64,000 bases of DNA from Yersinia intermedia (GCF_900635455.1 NZ_LR134116.1:2914001-2978000); one strand, 5' to 3'. Positions 41,104-51,328 are shown, counted from the first letter of the stretch. Translations and numbers: made by a program. Notes: generated by a model from the letters alone, not told the origin.

Positions 41104-42585
41104 ATGCAGCCATTTATTACCCTGGAAAATGTTAGTAAGACCTTTTATGGCGTAAAAGCGCTAAATAAAGTGGCCATGACCCTGTTACCCGGTGAAGTCC
41201 ATTGCCTCGCAGGGCAAAACGGGTGTGGCAAATCCACCCTGATCAAGATTATTTCTGGTGTCTATCAACCCGATGCGGATGCCACGATTACCATTGATGG
41301 CAAAACATACTCAAGCCTGACCCCTATTGAATCCGTTCGGTTAGGGATTCAAGTGATTTATCAGGACTTGTCGTTATTCCCGAACCTGACTGTGGCTGAG
41401 AATATCGCCATGAACCACTATCACCATCACTTATGGGTGGACAAACGCCAGATGCGTGCCACTGCTGAGCAGGTGATAAGTAGCATCGATGCGCATCTCA
41501 ATTTGGATGAACTGGTTGAAAATTTGCCCATCGCCCAGAAGCAACTGGTGGCTATTTGCCGTGCCTTGGCACAGGATGCCCGATTGATTGTGATGGATGA
41601 ACCTACCGCCTCCCTCACCCGACAAGAAGTTAACGGCTTATTGCGTGTGGTGCATGAACTGAAATCACGCAACATCTGCGTGGTATTTGTCAGCCACCGA
41701 TTAAGTGAAGTGCTGGAGATATCAGACCGCATCACGGTGCTAAAGGATGGTGATTGGGTTGGCACTTACCCAGCCGCCGAAGTGGACAACCAGCGGCTGG
41801 CGTGGCTGATGACCGGCATGAAATTCGATTTTCAGGTGCTCCCCCCCTACAGTGCCGCCCGTCCACCGGTACTGGCCGTGGAGGAGCTTTGTCGCAGTAA
41901 CGAATATCACAACATCTCATTGACGCTGCATCCGGGGGAGATTGTCTCGTTGGTGGGCCTGCTCGGTTCTGGCCGCACTGAACTGTGTCTTAGTTTATTC
42001 GGTTTGACCTCACCGGAGTCAGGCACCATCCGAATTAACGATAAACCGATGTATTTCAACAGTAACCGTGATGCTATTGCGGCAGGGGTCGGTTATGTAT
42101 CTGAAGACCGAATGAGCACCGGGCTGATTATGGAACAATCCATTCGTGACAATATCAGTGCCACGGTTCTGCATCGCCTGAAAAACGTGTTCCATCTGAT
42201 GCGTACCGAGCGGGTCGATACGCTGGTCGAGGATATGGTGAAACACCTGTCGATCAAAATCGGCAACAGCGACCTTCCGGTCAATACGCTGTCTGGCGGC
42301 AATGCGCAACGCATTGCCATCGCAAAATGGCTGGCAACCGATCCACAAATTTTGATCCTTGACTCACCCACCGTGGGCGTAGATATCGCCAACAAAGCCG
42401 GTATCTATAATATTATCAATGCATTAGCTGCTCGCGGCATCGCCGTATTAATGGTATGCGATGAAATTGATGAAGCTTATTTCAATAGCCACCGTATTTT
42501 AGTCATGCGGGCCGGGCGACTGGTACAAGAATTTTTACCGGGTAACAGCAGCGAAACAGCCATTGCGGAGGTAGTAAATGGCTAA
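41104..42585 (+). CDS. CUT2-type sugar ABC transporter, tandem ATP-binding protein
   Basis: Two nucleotide-binding domains in 493 residues. The first has Walker A GQNGCGKST near residue 38 and Walker B LIVMDEPTASL near residue 158. The second has a degenerate Walker A (GLLGSGRTE, near 281) and signature LSGGNAQR near 395, followed by ILDSPTVGVD, where the usual DEP has become DSP. This asymmetric layout is normal for RbsA/LsrA-like proteins. It overlaps the first permease gene by eight bases. Confidence 0.88.
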   Translation: MQPFITLENVSKTFYGVKALNKVAMTLLPGEVHCLAGQNGCGKSTLIKIISGVYQPDADATITIDGKTYSSLTPIESVRLGIQVIYQDLSLFPNLTVAENIAMNHYHHHLWVDKRQMRATAEQVISSIDAHLNLDELVENLPIAQKQLVAICRALAQDARLIVMDEPTASLTRQEVNGLLRVVHELKSRNICVVFVSHRLSEVLEISDRITVLKDGDWVGTYPAAEVDNQRLAWLMTGMKFDFQVLPPYSAARPPVLAVEELCRSNEYHNISLTLHPGEIVSLVGLLGSGRTELCLSLFGLTSPESGTIRINDKPMYFNSNRDAIAAGVGYVSEDRMSTGLIMEQSIRDNISATVLHRLKNVFHLMRTERVDTLVEDMVKHLSIKIGNSDLPVNTLSGGNAQRIAIAKWLATDPQILILDSPTVGVDIANKAGIYNIINALAARGIAVLMVCDEIDEAYFNSHRILVMRAGRLVQEFLPGNSSETAIAEVVNG

Positions 42586-43600
42586 TCCCCATGCAGTTAA
42601 TAAATCTGCGGCAGGTAAAACAGGTTTATTCAATAAAGAACAACTAAAACGCCATGAAGTGATGCTGGCATTCACTATTTTGCTTATTTCGACTTATCTT
42701 GCATTCACCAGCCCAGATTTTCTGACCCTTGCCAATATTTATGATCTGATAAATAACTATGCCATGTTAACCATCTTGGCCTGCGGCTTATTTATCGTAT
42801 TAATTTCTGGCGGCATTGATATTTCATTCCCTGCGATGACCATTATTTCACAATATGTCATGGTGACATTAATTGTGAAGTTTGGTGGCAACTTCCCGGT
42901 AGCTTTTGCGCTGGCTGGCGGTATCGGCCTACTTTTGGGCTTGATTAATGCGCTGCTGGTTAACCGCTTGCGCGTGCCGTCGATCATTATCACTATTTCC
43001 ACACTGAATATTTTCTATGGCTTACTGTTGTACCTCAGCCGTGGTGTTTGGCTATATAGCTACCCTGAATGGTTTGAACACGGGCCAATGCTGTTCGCCT
43101 TTACCGCTGCCGATGGTTATGACTACGGCCTGTCGCTCCCTATTCTAACGCTGCTAATTACCATTATTGTTACCGCTCTACTGATGACCCGCACCAGCAT
43201 TGGCAGGCAAATCTATGCCTTAGGGGGCAATCAGGAAGCAGCGTCACGCATGGGGTTTAGCATTCTCAAACTGCAACTGTTCGTGTATGGCTATATGGGC
43301 TTTTTGTCCGGCATCGCCGGCGTAGTACAGTCTTATACCGTATTAACCGTCGCACCTGATTCATTGCTGGGTTATGAGCTAACGGTGCTGGCAGCCGTGG
43401 TGCTCGGCGGTACCAGTATTGTGGGTGGTCGTGGGACGCTAACCGGTACGTTGCTGGGCGTGATTTTGCTGGCAATATTACAAAATGGTTTGAATTTACT
43501 GAGTATTTCGTCGTACTGGCATACCGTGGTTATCGGGCTGGTGATTGTCATTAGTATCAGTGTGACGGCCTGGGGCCAACGCCATAAGGTAGGGATATAA
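42578..43600 (+). CDS. CUT2-type sugar ABC transporter, permease 1
   Basis: Membrane protein of 340 residues with about ten hydrophobic segments and the family motifs SGGIDISFPAM (near residue 76), ALGGNQEAASRMGF (near 213) and VLGGTSIVGGRGT (near 275). Works with the second permease as a heterodimer, inferred from the adjacent gene. Confidence 0.88.
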   Translation: MANPHAVNKSAAGKTGLFNKEQLKRHEVMLAFTILLISTYLAFTSPDFLTLANIYDLINNYAMLTILACGLFIVLISGGIDISFPAMTIISQYVMVTLIVKFGGNFPVAFALAGGIGLLLGLINALLVNRLRVPSIIITISTLNIFYGLLLYLSRGVWLYSYPEWFEHGPMLFAFTAADGYDYGLSLPILTLLITIIVTALLMTRTSIGRQIYALGGNQEAASRMGFSILKLQLFVYGYMGFLSGIAGVVQSYTVLTVAPDSLLGYELTVLAAVVLGGTSIVGGRGTLTGTLLGVILLAILQNGLNLLSISSYWHTVVIGLVIVISISVTAWGQRHKVGI

Positions 43601-43602
43601 CC

Positions 43603-44586
43603 ATGTCGAAAACAACGCAACGTGATCATACTGAACGCTGGCTGGTTACCCTGCTGGTGCTGGTCGGCGTGGGATTCAGCCTCTTTATTCCACAGGTATT
43701 TTGGTCGGCAGCTAACTTCCAATCCATCGCCTCGCAAATCCCTGTCGCGGGGGTATTAACCCTGGCAATGGCGATTACTATGTTAACCGGTGGCATTAAC
43801 TTATCGATTATTGCTACCGCTAACGCCAGTGCCCTGGTGATGGCGTGGGTTTGCACCCATCTTGCGCCAACGTTCAGTTCAATGATGTTGATGTTATTGG
43901 CGGGTGCCTCGGTAGCATTGGTTGTGGGGCTTATCAATGGGATACTTATCTCGGTGGTGCGAGTATCCCCTATTCTGGCCACTTTGGGCATCATGACATT
44001 GCTCAAAGGCGTGAACGTGCTTATCTCCAAAGGTTCGGCTATCTCAAACTTCCCGAACTATGTACTGGCACTGGATCGCAGCAACTTCCTCGGTGTGCCA
44101 GTGCCACTTTATCTGTTCGTCGCGGTAGCGCTAACCATCTGGCTAATTCTGGCTAAAACGCCGCTAGGTCGCCAAATCTATTTGTCCGGTTCTAATGAGA
44201 AAGCCACCTTCTTCTCTGGGATTAACACGCGCCGCACACTGGTTTGGGTGTATGTGATTTCATCATTACTGTGTGCGGTAGCAGCCTTATTAATGATGTC
44301 AAAACTGAACTCAGCCAAAGCATCCTACGGTGAGTCGCTGTTGCTGATCACTATTTTGGCAACCGTACTGGGTGGGGTAAATCCCGATGGTGGATTTGGC
44401 AAAGTTTTCGGCATTGTACTGGCGCTGTTCCTGCTGCAAATGCTGGAAAGCGGGTTGAATATCATGGGTGTCAGTAGTTATATCACTATGGCGCTGTGGG
44501 GCTCGTTACTGCTGGCGTTTATCTTTGTCAAAGGCGCGAAAATCCCGGCATTTAGTTTCTTGCGGCAGAACAAACCGTCAAGCTAA
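43603..44586 (+). CDS. CUT2-type sugar ABC transporter, permease 2
   Basis: Membrane protein of 327 residues, related to permease 1, with TGGINLSIIATANASAL near residue 61 and VLGGVNPDGGFGKVFG near residue 255. It starts two bases after permease 1 and ends the operon at a bidirectional terminator. No sugar kinase, isomerase or regulator gene accompanies the operon. Confidence 0.88.
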   Translation: MSKTTQRDHTERWLVTLLVLVGVGFSLFIPQVFWSAANFQSIASQIPVAGVLTLAMAITMLTGGINLSIIATANASALVMAWVCTHLAPTFSSMMLMLLAGASVALVVGLINGILISVVRVSPILATLGIMTLLKGVNVLISKGSAISNFPNYVLALDRSNFLGVPVPLYLFVAVALTIWLILAKTPLGRQIYLSGSNEKATFFSGINTRRTLVWVYVISSLLCAVAALLMMSKLNSAKASYGESLLLITILATVLGGVNPDGGFGKVFGIVLALFLLQMLESGLNIMGVSSYITMALWGSLLLAFIFVKGAKIPAFSFLRQNKPSS

Positions 44587-44605
44587 GGCCGTTTTAGCCA
44601 AAAGA

Positions 44606-44632
44606 AAAGGCTGGCAATTAATGCCAGCCTTT
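44606..44632. terminator. Bidirectional intrinsic terminator (permease 2 / tmaR)
   Basis: An 11-bp stem (AAAGGCTGGCA at 44606-44616 with TGCCAGCCTTT at 44622-44632) has T-rich flanks in both directions: TTTCTCTT on the plus strand and TTTTCTTTT on the minus strand. It sits between convergent genes. Confidence 0.85.
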
Positions 44633-44673
44633 CTCTTAATAGCGTTAAAATAAGCTATTAAACCGTGGTGAAG

Positions 44674-45012
<339 letters not shown>

Positions 45013-45148
45013 TTACACAAATTCAATTGCTGGTGACCAGGCTACCTGCACCATACCGCTTTGTCGTACCTGGTGACAAGATTCATTGGCTTATCTTACC
45101 TGCTTTACCCGCCAGACAGAAATTTCATCTGCCTTTAGCGGCGAGAGA

Positions 45149-45388
45149 TCACCTGCGCAATGTCATATTAATCAGATCGTCGAGTTCCTCAAGCTGTTTG
45201 GTTCGCTCCATACTCAGCCAAACATAGCCATAAATGGACGTTTCTACCTGCTACCCCTGCGTTACCGCCAACATCCATGATTTCAGTTCGGCCGCAATTT
45301 CACTTAACTCGGCGGCAACCTCTCGCTCACGTGCTGATGAGCCATCACGCAAACTGTCGTCACGCGGGGAGAGATACTTACTTAAAAT
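45149..45388 (-). pseudogene. Eroded reading frame with in-frame stop (unidentified)
   Basis: Minus-strand translation gives SKYLSPRDDSLRDGSSAREREVA... then AELKSWMLAVTQG, a TAG (45253-45251), and in the same frame QVETSIYGYVWLSMERTKQLEELDDLI to a TGA at 45151-45149. The whole looks like the C-terminal 80 residues of one protein broken by a stop. In E. coli yeeA (a FUSC membrane protein) is next to yeeX, so a yeeA tail is a guess. The left part overlaps the stop of the SDR gene. Confidence 0.4.
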
Positions 45389-46490
45389 CAACCGCCATTT
45401 GTTGCTGGATAGTTATTCCATGGCTGGACTCTACACAACAGGCAATGTAATCGGTGAAGCGTGGTGATCTTGGCATACCCAAACTGAGCAGGCGCTCATT
45501 ACTGAACCGCACATTTAACACCGCAAAAGAGCCATATAAGCGCATGGCTTTGAGCATTAAGCGCTCATTACAGGGGCCGAAAATATTTTTCAATTGCTTA
45601 CGCATCTGCACCAGAGCACCGTAGTCTACCTGGCAATACTCTGTACCCATCGGTTTTTGCCGTGCCGCCGAGGACATGGCTTGATCAATTTCAGCAAAAC
45701 TGACGCTGTCTTGTTCCCCAGCAGAAATATGATAAATATTTTCGGTCAAGTGGGGATGGAGCAAAATACACAGCAACGCGTCCGCGCAATAATCGACCGG
45801 GATAACGTCTATATAGTCATCTAATGAGCACATAAACTTACGCAGCATTAGTGCCATGCGAAATACCCAGAAAATACTGCTGGAGGGCTGGCACCCCAAA
45901 CGGGTATGCCCAACGACAATCGATGGCCGGGCTAATACCAGCGGTAAACTTGGGCATTGCTCTGCCAGCAACCGCTCAATGGCCGATTTGGACTTGGTAT
46001 ATTCCACTAAATGCGCATCATCTTGTGCAGATAATACCTGCTCGCTAACCACCGTTCCGGCATCAGGTGTGCATGACATGGCGGTACCAACGTGGATAAA
46101 CCGCTGTAAACCTGCCACTTTTGCCATTCTTTTGCCAAATGCCAAGGTGCCGTCTACATTCACTTTCCAGATTAAGGGGTTATTACCAAATGACGCGACA
46201 GCAGCACAATTAATAACATGAGTTACATCATCGATACGTGGATCATTAATAAAGCTATCCGGTTCAGCCAGATCACCTAATAAAATATGATCGATATTTA
46301 TTTTATTTAGCCGCTGAGCAGGGAGATAAAACTTCGCCAAATTCTCGCGGATGCGGCTTAGCCCCTGCTCCGGGGTAGTAGCCCGCACTAATAGTAAATA
46401 ATTAAAATCGGCGTCTGCCAACAATAATTTTTCAAGCACTGCCCCGCCCAGAAACCCTGTTGCGCCGGTTAGCAGAAGTTTTTTCACCAT
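45378..46490 (-). CDS. Extended SDR / thioester-reductase-like NAD(P)-binding protein
   Basis: 370-residue protein with the NAD(P)-binding motif TGATGFLGG at residues 8-16 and the catalytic pair Tyr164/Lys168 in EYTKSK. Like acyl-carrier thioester reductases and fatty acyl-CoA reductases, it has a segment FIHVGTAMSC and a RPSIVVGHTRLG motif. No peptide or polyketide synthase gene is near, so the substrate is unknown. It lies where E. coli has other genes between yeeX and sbcB, so it may be an acquired gene. Confidence 0.75.
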   Translation of the reverse strand: MVKKLLLTGATGFLGGAVLEKLLLADADFNYLLLVRATTPEQGLSRIRENLAKFYLPAQRLNKINIDHILLGDLAEPDSFINDPRIDDVTHVINCAAVASFGNNPLIWKVNVDGTLAFGKRMAKVAGLQRFIHVGTAMSCTPDAGTVVSEQVLSAQDDAHLVEYTKSKSAIERLLAEQCPSLPLVLARPSIVVGHTRLGCQPSSSIFWVFRMALMLRKFMCSLDDYIDVIPVDYCADALLCILLHPHLTENIYHISAGEQDSVSFAEIDQAMSSAARQKPMGTEYCQVDYGALVQMRKQLKNIFGPCNERLMLKAMRLYGSFAVLNVRFSNERLLSLGMPRSPRFTDYIACCVESSHGITIQQQMAVDFK

Positions 46491-46725
46491 GAGTCCTACA
46501 GTATCATTTAGTAGGCGAATTGTATTAATAGCCGAGTAAACGGTAGGTAAATACTCATTAGATCGACATGCTTTTGGCGAAACATAAGTATGTCAAAATA
46601 AATCCTAACGTCTCGGCGCACCTGAAATGATATTCTAACGCTCACGTCATTGGTCACTGCGGCTTACCACCAGAACGGTTATCATCACTAAAGAATGACC
46701 ATAGTAAAAAGGGTTAAACCGAATA

Positions 46726-48156
46726 ATGTCAGATAAAAATAAGCAACCTACTTTCTACATTCACGATTATGAAACCTTTGGTCAGCGCCCGGCATTGGAC
46801 CGGCCAGCGCAGTTTGCCGGGGTGCGTACCGATTTGGATTTCAATATTATCGAGGAACCACTGGTCATTTACTGTGCACCTGCCGATGACTATTTGCCAC
46901 AGCCAGAGGCCGTGATGATAACCGGTATCACGCCACAACACGCTTTAGCTAATGGTGTGAATGAGGCGGAGTTTTCCCGCCAAATCCATCAGGCTTTCAA
47001 TGTGCCGGGCACTTGTATCCTCGGTTACAACAATATTCGTTTTGATGATGAAGTCAGTCGCAATATTTTCTACCGCAACTTTTACGATCCCTATGCCTAT
47101 AGCTGGCAAGGGGGGAATTCCCGTTGGGATCTGTTAGATGTGATGCGGGCGTGTTACGCCCTGCGCCCGGAAGGTATTGTCTGGCCGGAAAATGAAGATG
47201 GCCTGCCGAGTTTCAAGCTCGAACACCTGACCAAAGCCAATGGCGTGGAGCATTTGCATGCCCATGATGCAATGTCAGATGTGCATGCCACCATTGCGAT
47301 GGCGAAATTGGTCAAACAGGCGCAACCCCGCCTATTCGACTATCTATATCAACACCGCAGTAAGCATAAAATAAATGCCTTAATTGATATCGCTGAGATG
47401 ACGCCGCTGGTTCATGTCTCTGGCATGTTTGGCGCAGCTCGGGGCAATACCAGTTGGGTTGCGCCGTTGGCATGGCATCCTGAGAATAAAAATGCAGTGA
47501 TTATGTGTGATCTGGCCGGTGATATGTCGCCATTACTGGCGTTGGATAGCGATACACTGCGCGAGCGCCTGTATACCCGCCGCGACAAACTCAATACTCA
47601 AGATGCAGCAGTGCCACTCAAACTGGTACATATCAATAAATGCCCGGTACTGGCCCCTGCAAAAACGTTATTACCAGAAAATGCTGAACGTTTGGGCATT
47701 GATCGCCAACGTTGTCTGCAAAATTTGCAATTATTGCGGCAAAACCCGCAAGTACGCGAAAAAGTGGTGGCACTGTTCGCCGAAGCCGAACCCTTTGCGG
47801 TATCCGATGATGTCGATGCACAACTGTATAATGGCTTCTTCAGCGATGCCGACCGCGCCACCATGAAGATCATTTTACAAACTGAACCGCAAAACTTGCC
47901 CGCGCTGGATTTAACCTTTCAAGATCCACGACTGGAAACGCTATTTTTCCGTTTCCGCGCCCGTAATTACCCCAATACGCTAACCGACAGTGAGCAACAG
48001 CGTTGGCTAGCGCATCGCCGCGAAGCCCTCAATCCTGAAAGAGTGCAGGACTACGTGCTGCAACTGGAGCAATTCTATAACCAGTATGAAGACGATAAAG
48101 AGAAGTTAGCTCTGCTGAAAGCACTGTTTGAGTATGCCAGAGGCTTGGTAAGCTAG
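46726..48156 (+). CDS. sbcB: SbcB, exodeoxyribonuclease I
   Basis: 3'-5' single-strand DNA exonuclease used in recombination and mismatch repair. The 476-residue protein has the DEDDh active-site motif in FYIHDYETFGQRP (Asp and Glu near residues 14-16), a GYNNIRFDDEVSR segment near residue 104, and HDAMSDVHATIAMA near residue 180. Core-genome gene ending at a bidirectional terminator shared with plaP. Confidence 0.96.
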   Translation: MSDKNKQPTFYIHDYETFGQRPALDRPAQFAGVRTDLDFNIIEEPLVIYCAPADDYLPQPEAVMITGITPQHALANGVNEAEFSRQIHQAFNVPGTCILGYNNIRFDDEVSRNIFYRNFYDPYAYSWQGGNSRWDLLDVMRACYALRPEGIVWPENEDGLPSFKLEHLTKANGVEHLHAHDAMSDVHATIAMAKLVKQAQPRLFDYLYQHRSKHKINALIDIAEMTPLVHVSGMFGAARGNTSWVAPLAWHPENKNAVIMCDLAGDMSPLLALDSDTLRERLYTRRDKLNTQDAAVPLKLVHINKCPVLAPAKTLLPENAERLGIDRQRCLQNLQLLRQNPQVREKVVALFAEAEPFAVSDDVDAQLYNGFFSDADRATMKIILQTEPQNLPALDLTFQDPRLETLFFRFRARNYPNTLTDSEQQRWLAHRREALNPERVQDYVLQLEQFYNQYEDDKEKLALLKALFEYARGLVS

Positions 48157-48182
48157 GGTTATCACAGTCGGTTATCCAATAG

Positions 48183-48209
48183 AAAACGGAGCCATCAGGC
48201 TCCGTTTTA
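48183..48209. terminator. Bidirectional intrinsic terminator (sbcB / plaP)
   Basis: AAAACGGAGCC and GGCTCCGTTTT form a perfect 11-bp stem with an ATCA loop, flanked by T in both directions. It lies between the convergent sbcB and plaP stops. Confidence 0.85.
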
Positions 48210-48237
48210 GTCAGCAATTACGCAATATCAGATGCGA

Positions 48238-49626
48238 TTACTGTGCCAGTTCGCCATTAAACTGAGGCAGAGCCTGGCGGAAAGCACGGGTTTTCCAGAT
48301 CATATAAACCAGGCCAATTGCGCCCCACACCAGTCCCAGCGTCATTGAACTGCTTTCCAGATTCATCCACAGCACCCCCACCGTTCCTGCACCAATCATT
48401 GGCAGAACCAGGTAGCTGAAATGGTCCCTGAACGTTTTGTTACGGCGTTCACGGATATAGAACTGTGAAATCACTGACAGGTTAACGAAGGTAAAGGCCA
48501 CCAGCGCACCGAAGTTAATCAATGCGGTTGCCGTCACCAGATCAAAGGAAATAGCAGATAATGCCACGCCACCGACCAACAGTACGTTGATTGCCGGAGT
48601 CCGCCATTTCGGATGCACGTAACCAAATACTTTTTCTGGGAATACCCCATCGCGACCCATCACATACAGCAGGCGCGAAACGCCAGCATGTGCCGCCATT
48701 CCTGATGCCAATACCGTGACACAGGAGAAGCACAAGATAACTGACTGGAAGAATTTGCCAGCAACAAACAGCATAATTTCCGGCTGTGACGCATCAGGAT
48801 CAGTGAAGCGCGAAATATCCGGGAAATAGAGCTGTAAGAAATAAGACACCACAATAAAGATCACGCCGCCAATCAATGCAGTCAAGAAAATCGCTTTCGG
48901 GATCACTTTACCGGCATTGGGGGTTTCTTCAGACAATGAACTAATGCCGTCGAAACCCAAGAATGAGAAGCACAGTATCGTGGCCCCGGTTATCATTGGC
49001 ACCAAATGGGCATTTTCAGAATAGAATGGGCGTGGGCTAACCAATGTACCCGCACCTTCACCCTGATAAACGCCATGAATCAATAGCCCCATAAAGACCA
49101 CCATGATAGCCACCTGAACCACAACAATAACCGAGTTCAGGTTTGCTACCACGTTGATACCACGCAGGTTGAACAGCGTCATCAAGCTGACCAGCGCGCC
49201 AACAAAAATCCACGATGGCACACCGGGGAAAATCGCTTCGAGGTAAATTTTTGCCAACAGAATATTAATCATCGGCATGAACAGATAGTCCAGCAGTGAT
49301 GACCAACCCACCATAAAGCCAACATTCGGGCTAATGGATTTCTGGGCGTACGTATACGCCGACCCCGCAGACGGGAAGCGTTTAACCAGTTTGCCATAGC
49401 TGATTGCCGTGAATAGCACCGCAATCAACGCAATGGCGTAAGAGGTCGCGACATGACCATCGGTCAAGCCAGATACAATGCCAAAAGTATCGAAAATGGT
49501 CATCGGCTGTAAATAAGCCAGACCCATCATCACCACTTGGACCAGTGTCAGTGTTTTTCTGAGTTGAACGCGGTTGTTAGTACCCGTTTGGTTAGTACCG
49601 ACTGCGACAGTAGCGTTATGCGTCAT
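48238..49626 (-). CDS. plaP: PlaP (YeeF), putrescine importer of the APC family
   Basis: Inner-membrane amino-acid/polyamine permease of 462 residues with about 12 hydrophobic segments. It closely follows E. coli Pla[21 protein letters not shown] near residue 22, [30 protein letters not shown] near residue 86 and [17 protein letters not shown] near residue 218. The E. coli protein is a low-affinity putrescine importer linked to surface motility. An unusually long structured leader lies upstream. Confidence 0.92.
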   Translation of the reverse strand: MTHNATVAVGTNQTGTNNRVQLRKTLTLVQVVMMGLAYLQPMTIFDTFGIVSGLTDGHVATSYAIALIAVLFTAISYGKLVKRFPSAGSAYTYAQKSISPNVGFMVGWSSLLDYLFMPMINILLAKIYLEAIFPGVPSWIFVGALVSLMTLFNLRGINVVANLNSVIVVVQVAIMVVFMGLLIHGVYQGEGAGTLVSPRPFYSENAHLVPMITGATILCFSFLGFDGISSLSEETPNAGKVIPKAIFLTALIGGVIFIVVSYFLQLYFPDISRFTDPDASQPEIMLFVAGKFFQSVILCFSCVTVLASGMAAHAGVSRLLYVMGRDGVFPEKVFGYVHPKWRTPAINVLLVGGVALSAISFDLVTATALINFGALVAFTFVNLSVISQFYIRERRNKTFRDHFSYLVLPMIGAGTVGVLWMNLESSSMTLGLVWGAIGLVYMIWKTRAFRQALPQFNGELAQ

Positions 49627-49831
49627 GATTCAGCCTCCCCATACCTTTAACCCGATTCGCAAGTGTAGCGCACAGGTTAGAGGTGACGGGGAAACTTCGT
49701 ATCTGCCTGGGATACGTAAGTGGGGAAATGAGAGCGGAGTAACGGGTATTTGCCATACCTGCTGCGCCATAATCGCTGCATGTGCAGCGCATACCGGTGG
49801 GCACCGGTGCCAGTGTGAATAATTGCCCCAT
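49616..49831 (-). CDS. Possible upstream ORF overlapping the plaP start (71 codons)
   Basis: It starts at ATG 49831-49829 behind a good ribosome site (AGGA, seven bases before the ATG). It reads [20 protein letters not shown] and ends with TAA eight bases inside plaP. Translation of this frame could couple to or control plaP, as leader ORFs do for other polyamine genes. It is not a known family and may be fortuitous. Confidence 0.3.
   Translation of the reverse strand: MGQLFTLAPVPTGMRCTCSDYGAAGMANTRYSALISPLTYPRQIRSFPVTSNLCATLANRVKGMGRLNHDA
49698..49810 (-). promoter_or_regulatory. plaP leader with four consecutive hairpins
   Basis: Four inverted repeats lie in a row in the presumed 5' leader of plaP: CGTATC/GATACG (49698-49716), GGTAT/ATACC (49745-49759), CGCTGC/GCAGCG (49774-49789) and ACCGGT twice (49793-49798, 49803-49808, the latter in a 10-base palindrome). 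All are inside the upstream ORF. The arrangement resembles an attenuator-type leader, but no T run was seen. Confidence 0.45.
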
Positions 49832-50079
49832 CTTTCTTTCCTCATAACGGCGATTTCAGTATGTGAATAATCGCTCGCGGACCTGTTTATCTATCCGGAT
49901 CGTTGTCCGGCCTCTTTATTTGTGAAAACATGAATGCAAAAAAATAACCGACGCGTTTAAACGTCGGTTATTGCATGGTGCGTATTTTGCCCTAAGTTGA
50001 GAGCAAAAAACAAGATGTTAAAGCACTTGAAACAATATTCTTATGACAGTTTGATCTAAATGGCTATTCCCGCGTGCTA
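49832..50079. other. Spacer between the plaP leader and hcxA stop
   Basis: Contains the probable plaP promoter, which I cannot place with confidence, and the hcxA terminator listed separately. No open frame of note was seen. Confidence 0.4.
49938..49972 (-). terminator. Intrinsic terminator downstream of hcxA
   Basis: An 11-bp stem (AATAACCGACG at 49943-49953 with CGTCGGTTATT at 49962-49972) is followed on the minus strand by seven T. It lies about 105 bases after the hcxA stop. Confidence 0.85.
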
Positions 50080-51171
50080 TCAGCGCTGAGCCGCTATCTC
50101 TACTCGCTCAATTGCCGCCCACAGTTTGTCTGAATTCAATGCAATTGGCAGATAATGAATTGACTCACTCGGCTTCAGAATTCGGCCAATCACCCGCTCA
50201 ATAGCATCGCGGTCATTGATATCAACATCCAGCGCCGCTAAATGGGTTGGCAAACCTAATGTGTTAAAGGCAATAATCAGCGATTGCAATGCATCATCCT
50301 GCTCCAGCAGGGCTGTCTGGACCAAGATACCGTAAGCCACTTTGGTGCCGTGCAGGAAATGTTCTGTTTGTGGCAACAGGGTCAGGCCATTGTGTACCGC
50401 ATGTGCCGCCGCGACCCGGGTATAACGCTCCCCCAACCCGCCGACCATGCCCCCACCGGCAATAATCGCATCCACCACATCCAGAAAGTCTTGCGTCAGT
50501 TCACCTTGTTTAATCGCTTGTAACGCGGCCTCACTTTGCTTTAGCAGCACATTACGAATATCCAACGCAGCCTGTAATCCAAGGCGAACGGTGAGCGATA
50601 AAGTTTCCGGCTGTGGGCTAAGTACCACGGCTTCGTACCATTTCGCCAGCGTATCGCCAATACCCGCCAACAGATATTCCACTGGGGCCTGTAAAATGAT
50701 GCGCGGTTCCACTAATACTAACTGATTGGCGTCATTGAAAATTTCAAAATTCAGTGCCTGCCCAGCGTCGCTATACCAGACGGATAGCGGCGTCCAGGCG
50801 GCGCAGGTTGCGGCGATAGTCGGGATAGCGACCAGTGGCAACCCCAGCTTACGCGCCACTACTTTTGCGGTATCCAATACTGCCCCACCGCCGATACCGA
50901 TCACCACCTGGCGGTCATTGCCCGCCGTTTTCACTAAATCAGCAACAGTAGACTCACTGCAATGGGTTGAAAACGCAGCACGCACCGCTTGTGGCCCGTG
51001 GAACGCGGTGGGCAAGTAATCACTGGCTGCCGCCAAGGCGCGTTCACCGAAGATCCACAGTGCCTTATCCAGTACCGCCGGAGGATAGAACTCACTCAGT
51101 TTGTCGATAGCACCCGGAAAAGAAAAATAGTTGGCCGGGCCTACCTGTACCCGGATTGCATTCGTGCTCAT
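50080..51171 (-). CDS. hcxA: HcxA (YbdH), hydroxycarboxylate dehydrogenase A
   Basis: Glycerol-dehydrogenase-like, metal-dependent alcohol dehydrogenase of 363 residues. It matches E. coli YbdH/HcxA, which reduces 2-oxo acids such as oxobutyrate and oxoglutarate with NADPH. Motifs: VGPANYFSFPG at the start, GIGGGAVLDTAK near residue 92, TIAATCAAWTPLSVWY near residue 117 and HAVHNGLTLLPQTEHFLHG near residue 248, which includes metal-ligand histidines. Divergent from the ABC gene pair on its right. Confidence 0.9.
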   Translation of the reverse strand: MSTNAIRVQVGPANYFSFPGAIDKLSEFYPPAVLDKALWIFGERALAAASDYLPTAFHGPQAVRAAFSTHCSESTVADLVKTAGNDRQVVIGIGGGAVLDTAKVVARKLGLPLVAIPTIAATCAAWTPLSVWYSDAGQALNFEIFNDANQLVLVEPRIILQAPVEYLLAGIGDTLAKWYEAVVLSPQPETLSLTVRLGLQAALDIRNVLLKQSEAALQAIKQGELTQDFLDVVDAIIAGGGMVGGLGERYTRVAAAHAVHNGLTLLPQTEHFLHGTKVAYGILVQTALLEQDDALQSLIIAFNTLGLPTHLAALDVDINDRDAIERVIGRILKPSESIHYLPIALNSDKLWAAIERVEIAAQR

Positions 51172-51328
51172 CGCCGTTCCTTTTGAATGACATTCTTATC
51201 GCTGTTTTTCTCATCTTAAGGGGTAAGCCAACAATGTTTAATAATTTTTTGATATACCTTAAGTACTTTAGTTTGTTGCGAATAATAGAAACTGTGTTAA
51301 AAAAGAAAGCTATCAGCAGCATTATTGA

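Noticed and set aside
42301..42400. Loss of function in the first CUT2 ATPase because its second domain has DSP in place of DEP and an altered Walker A
   Set aside because: One degenerate site is usual in tandem ATPases of this family, and the first domain is intact.
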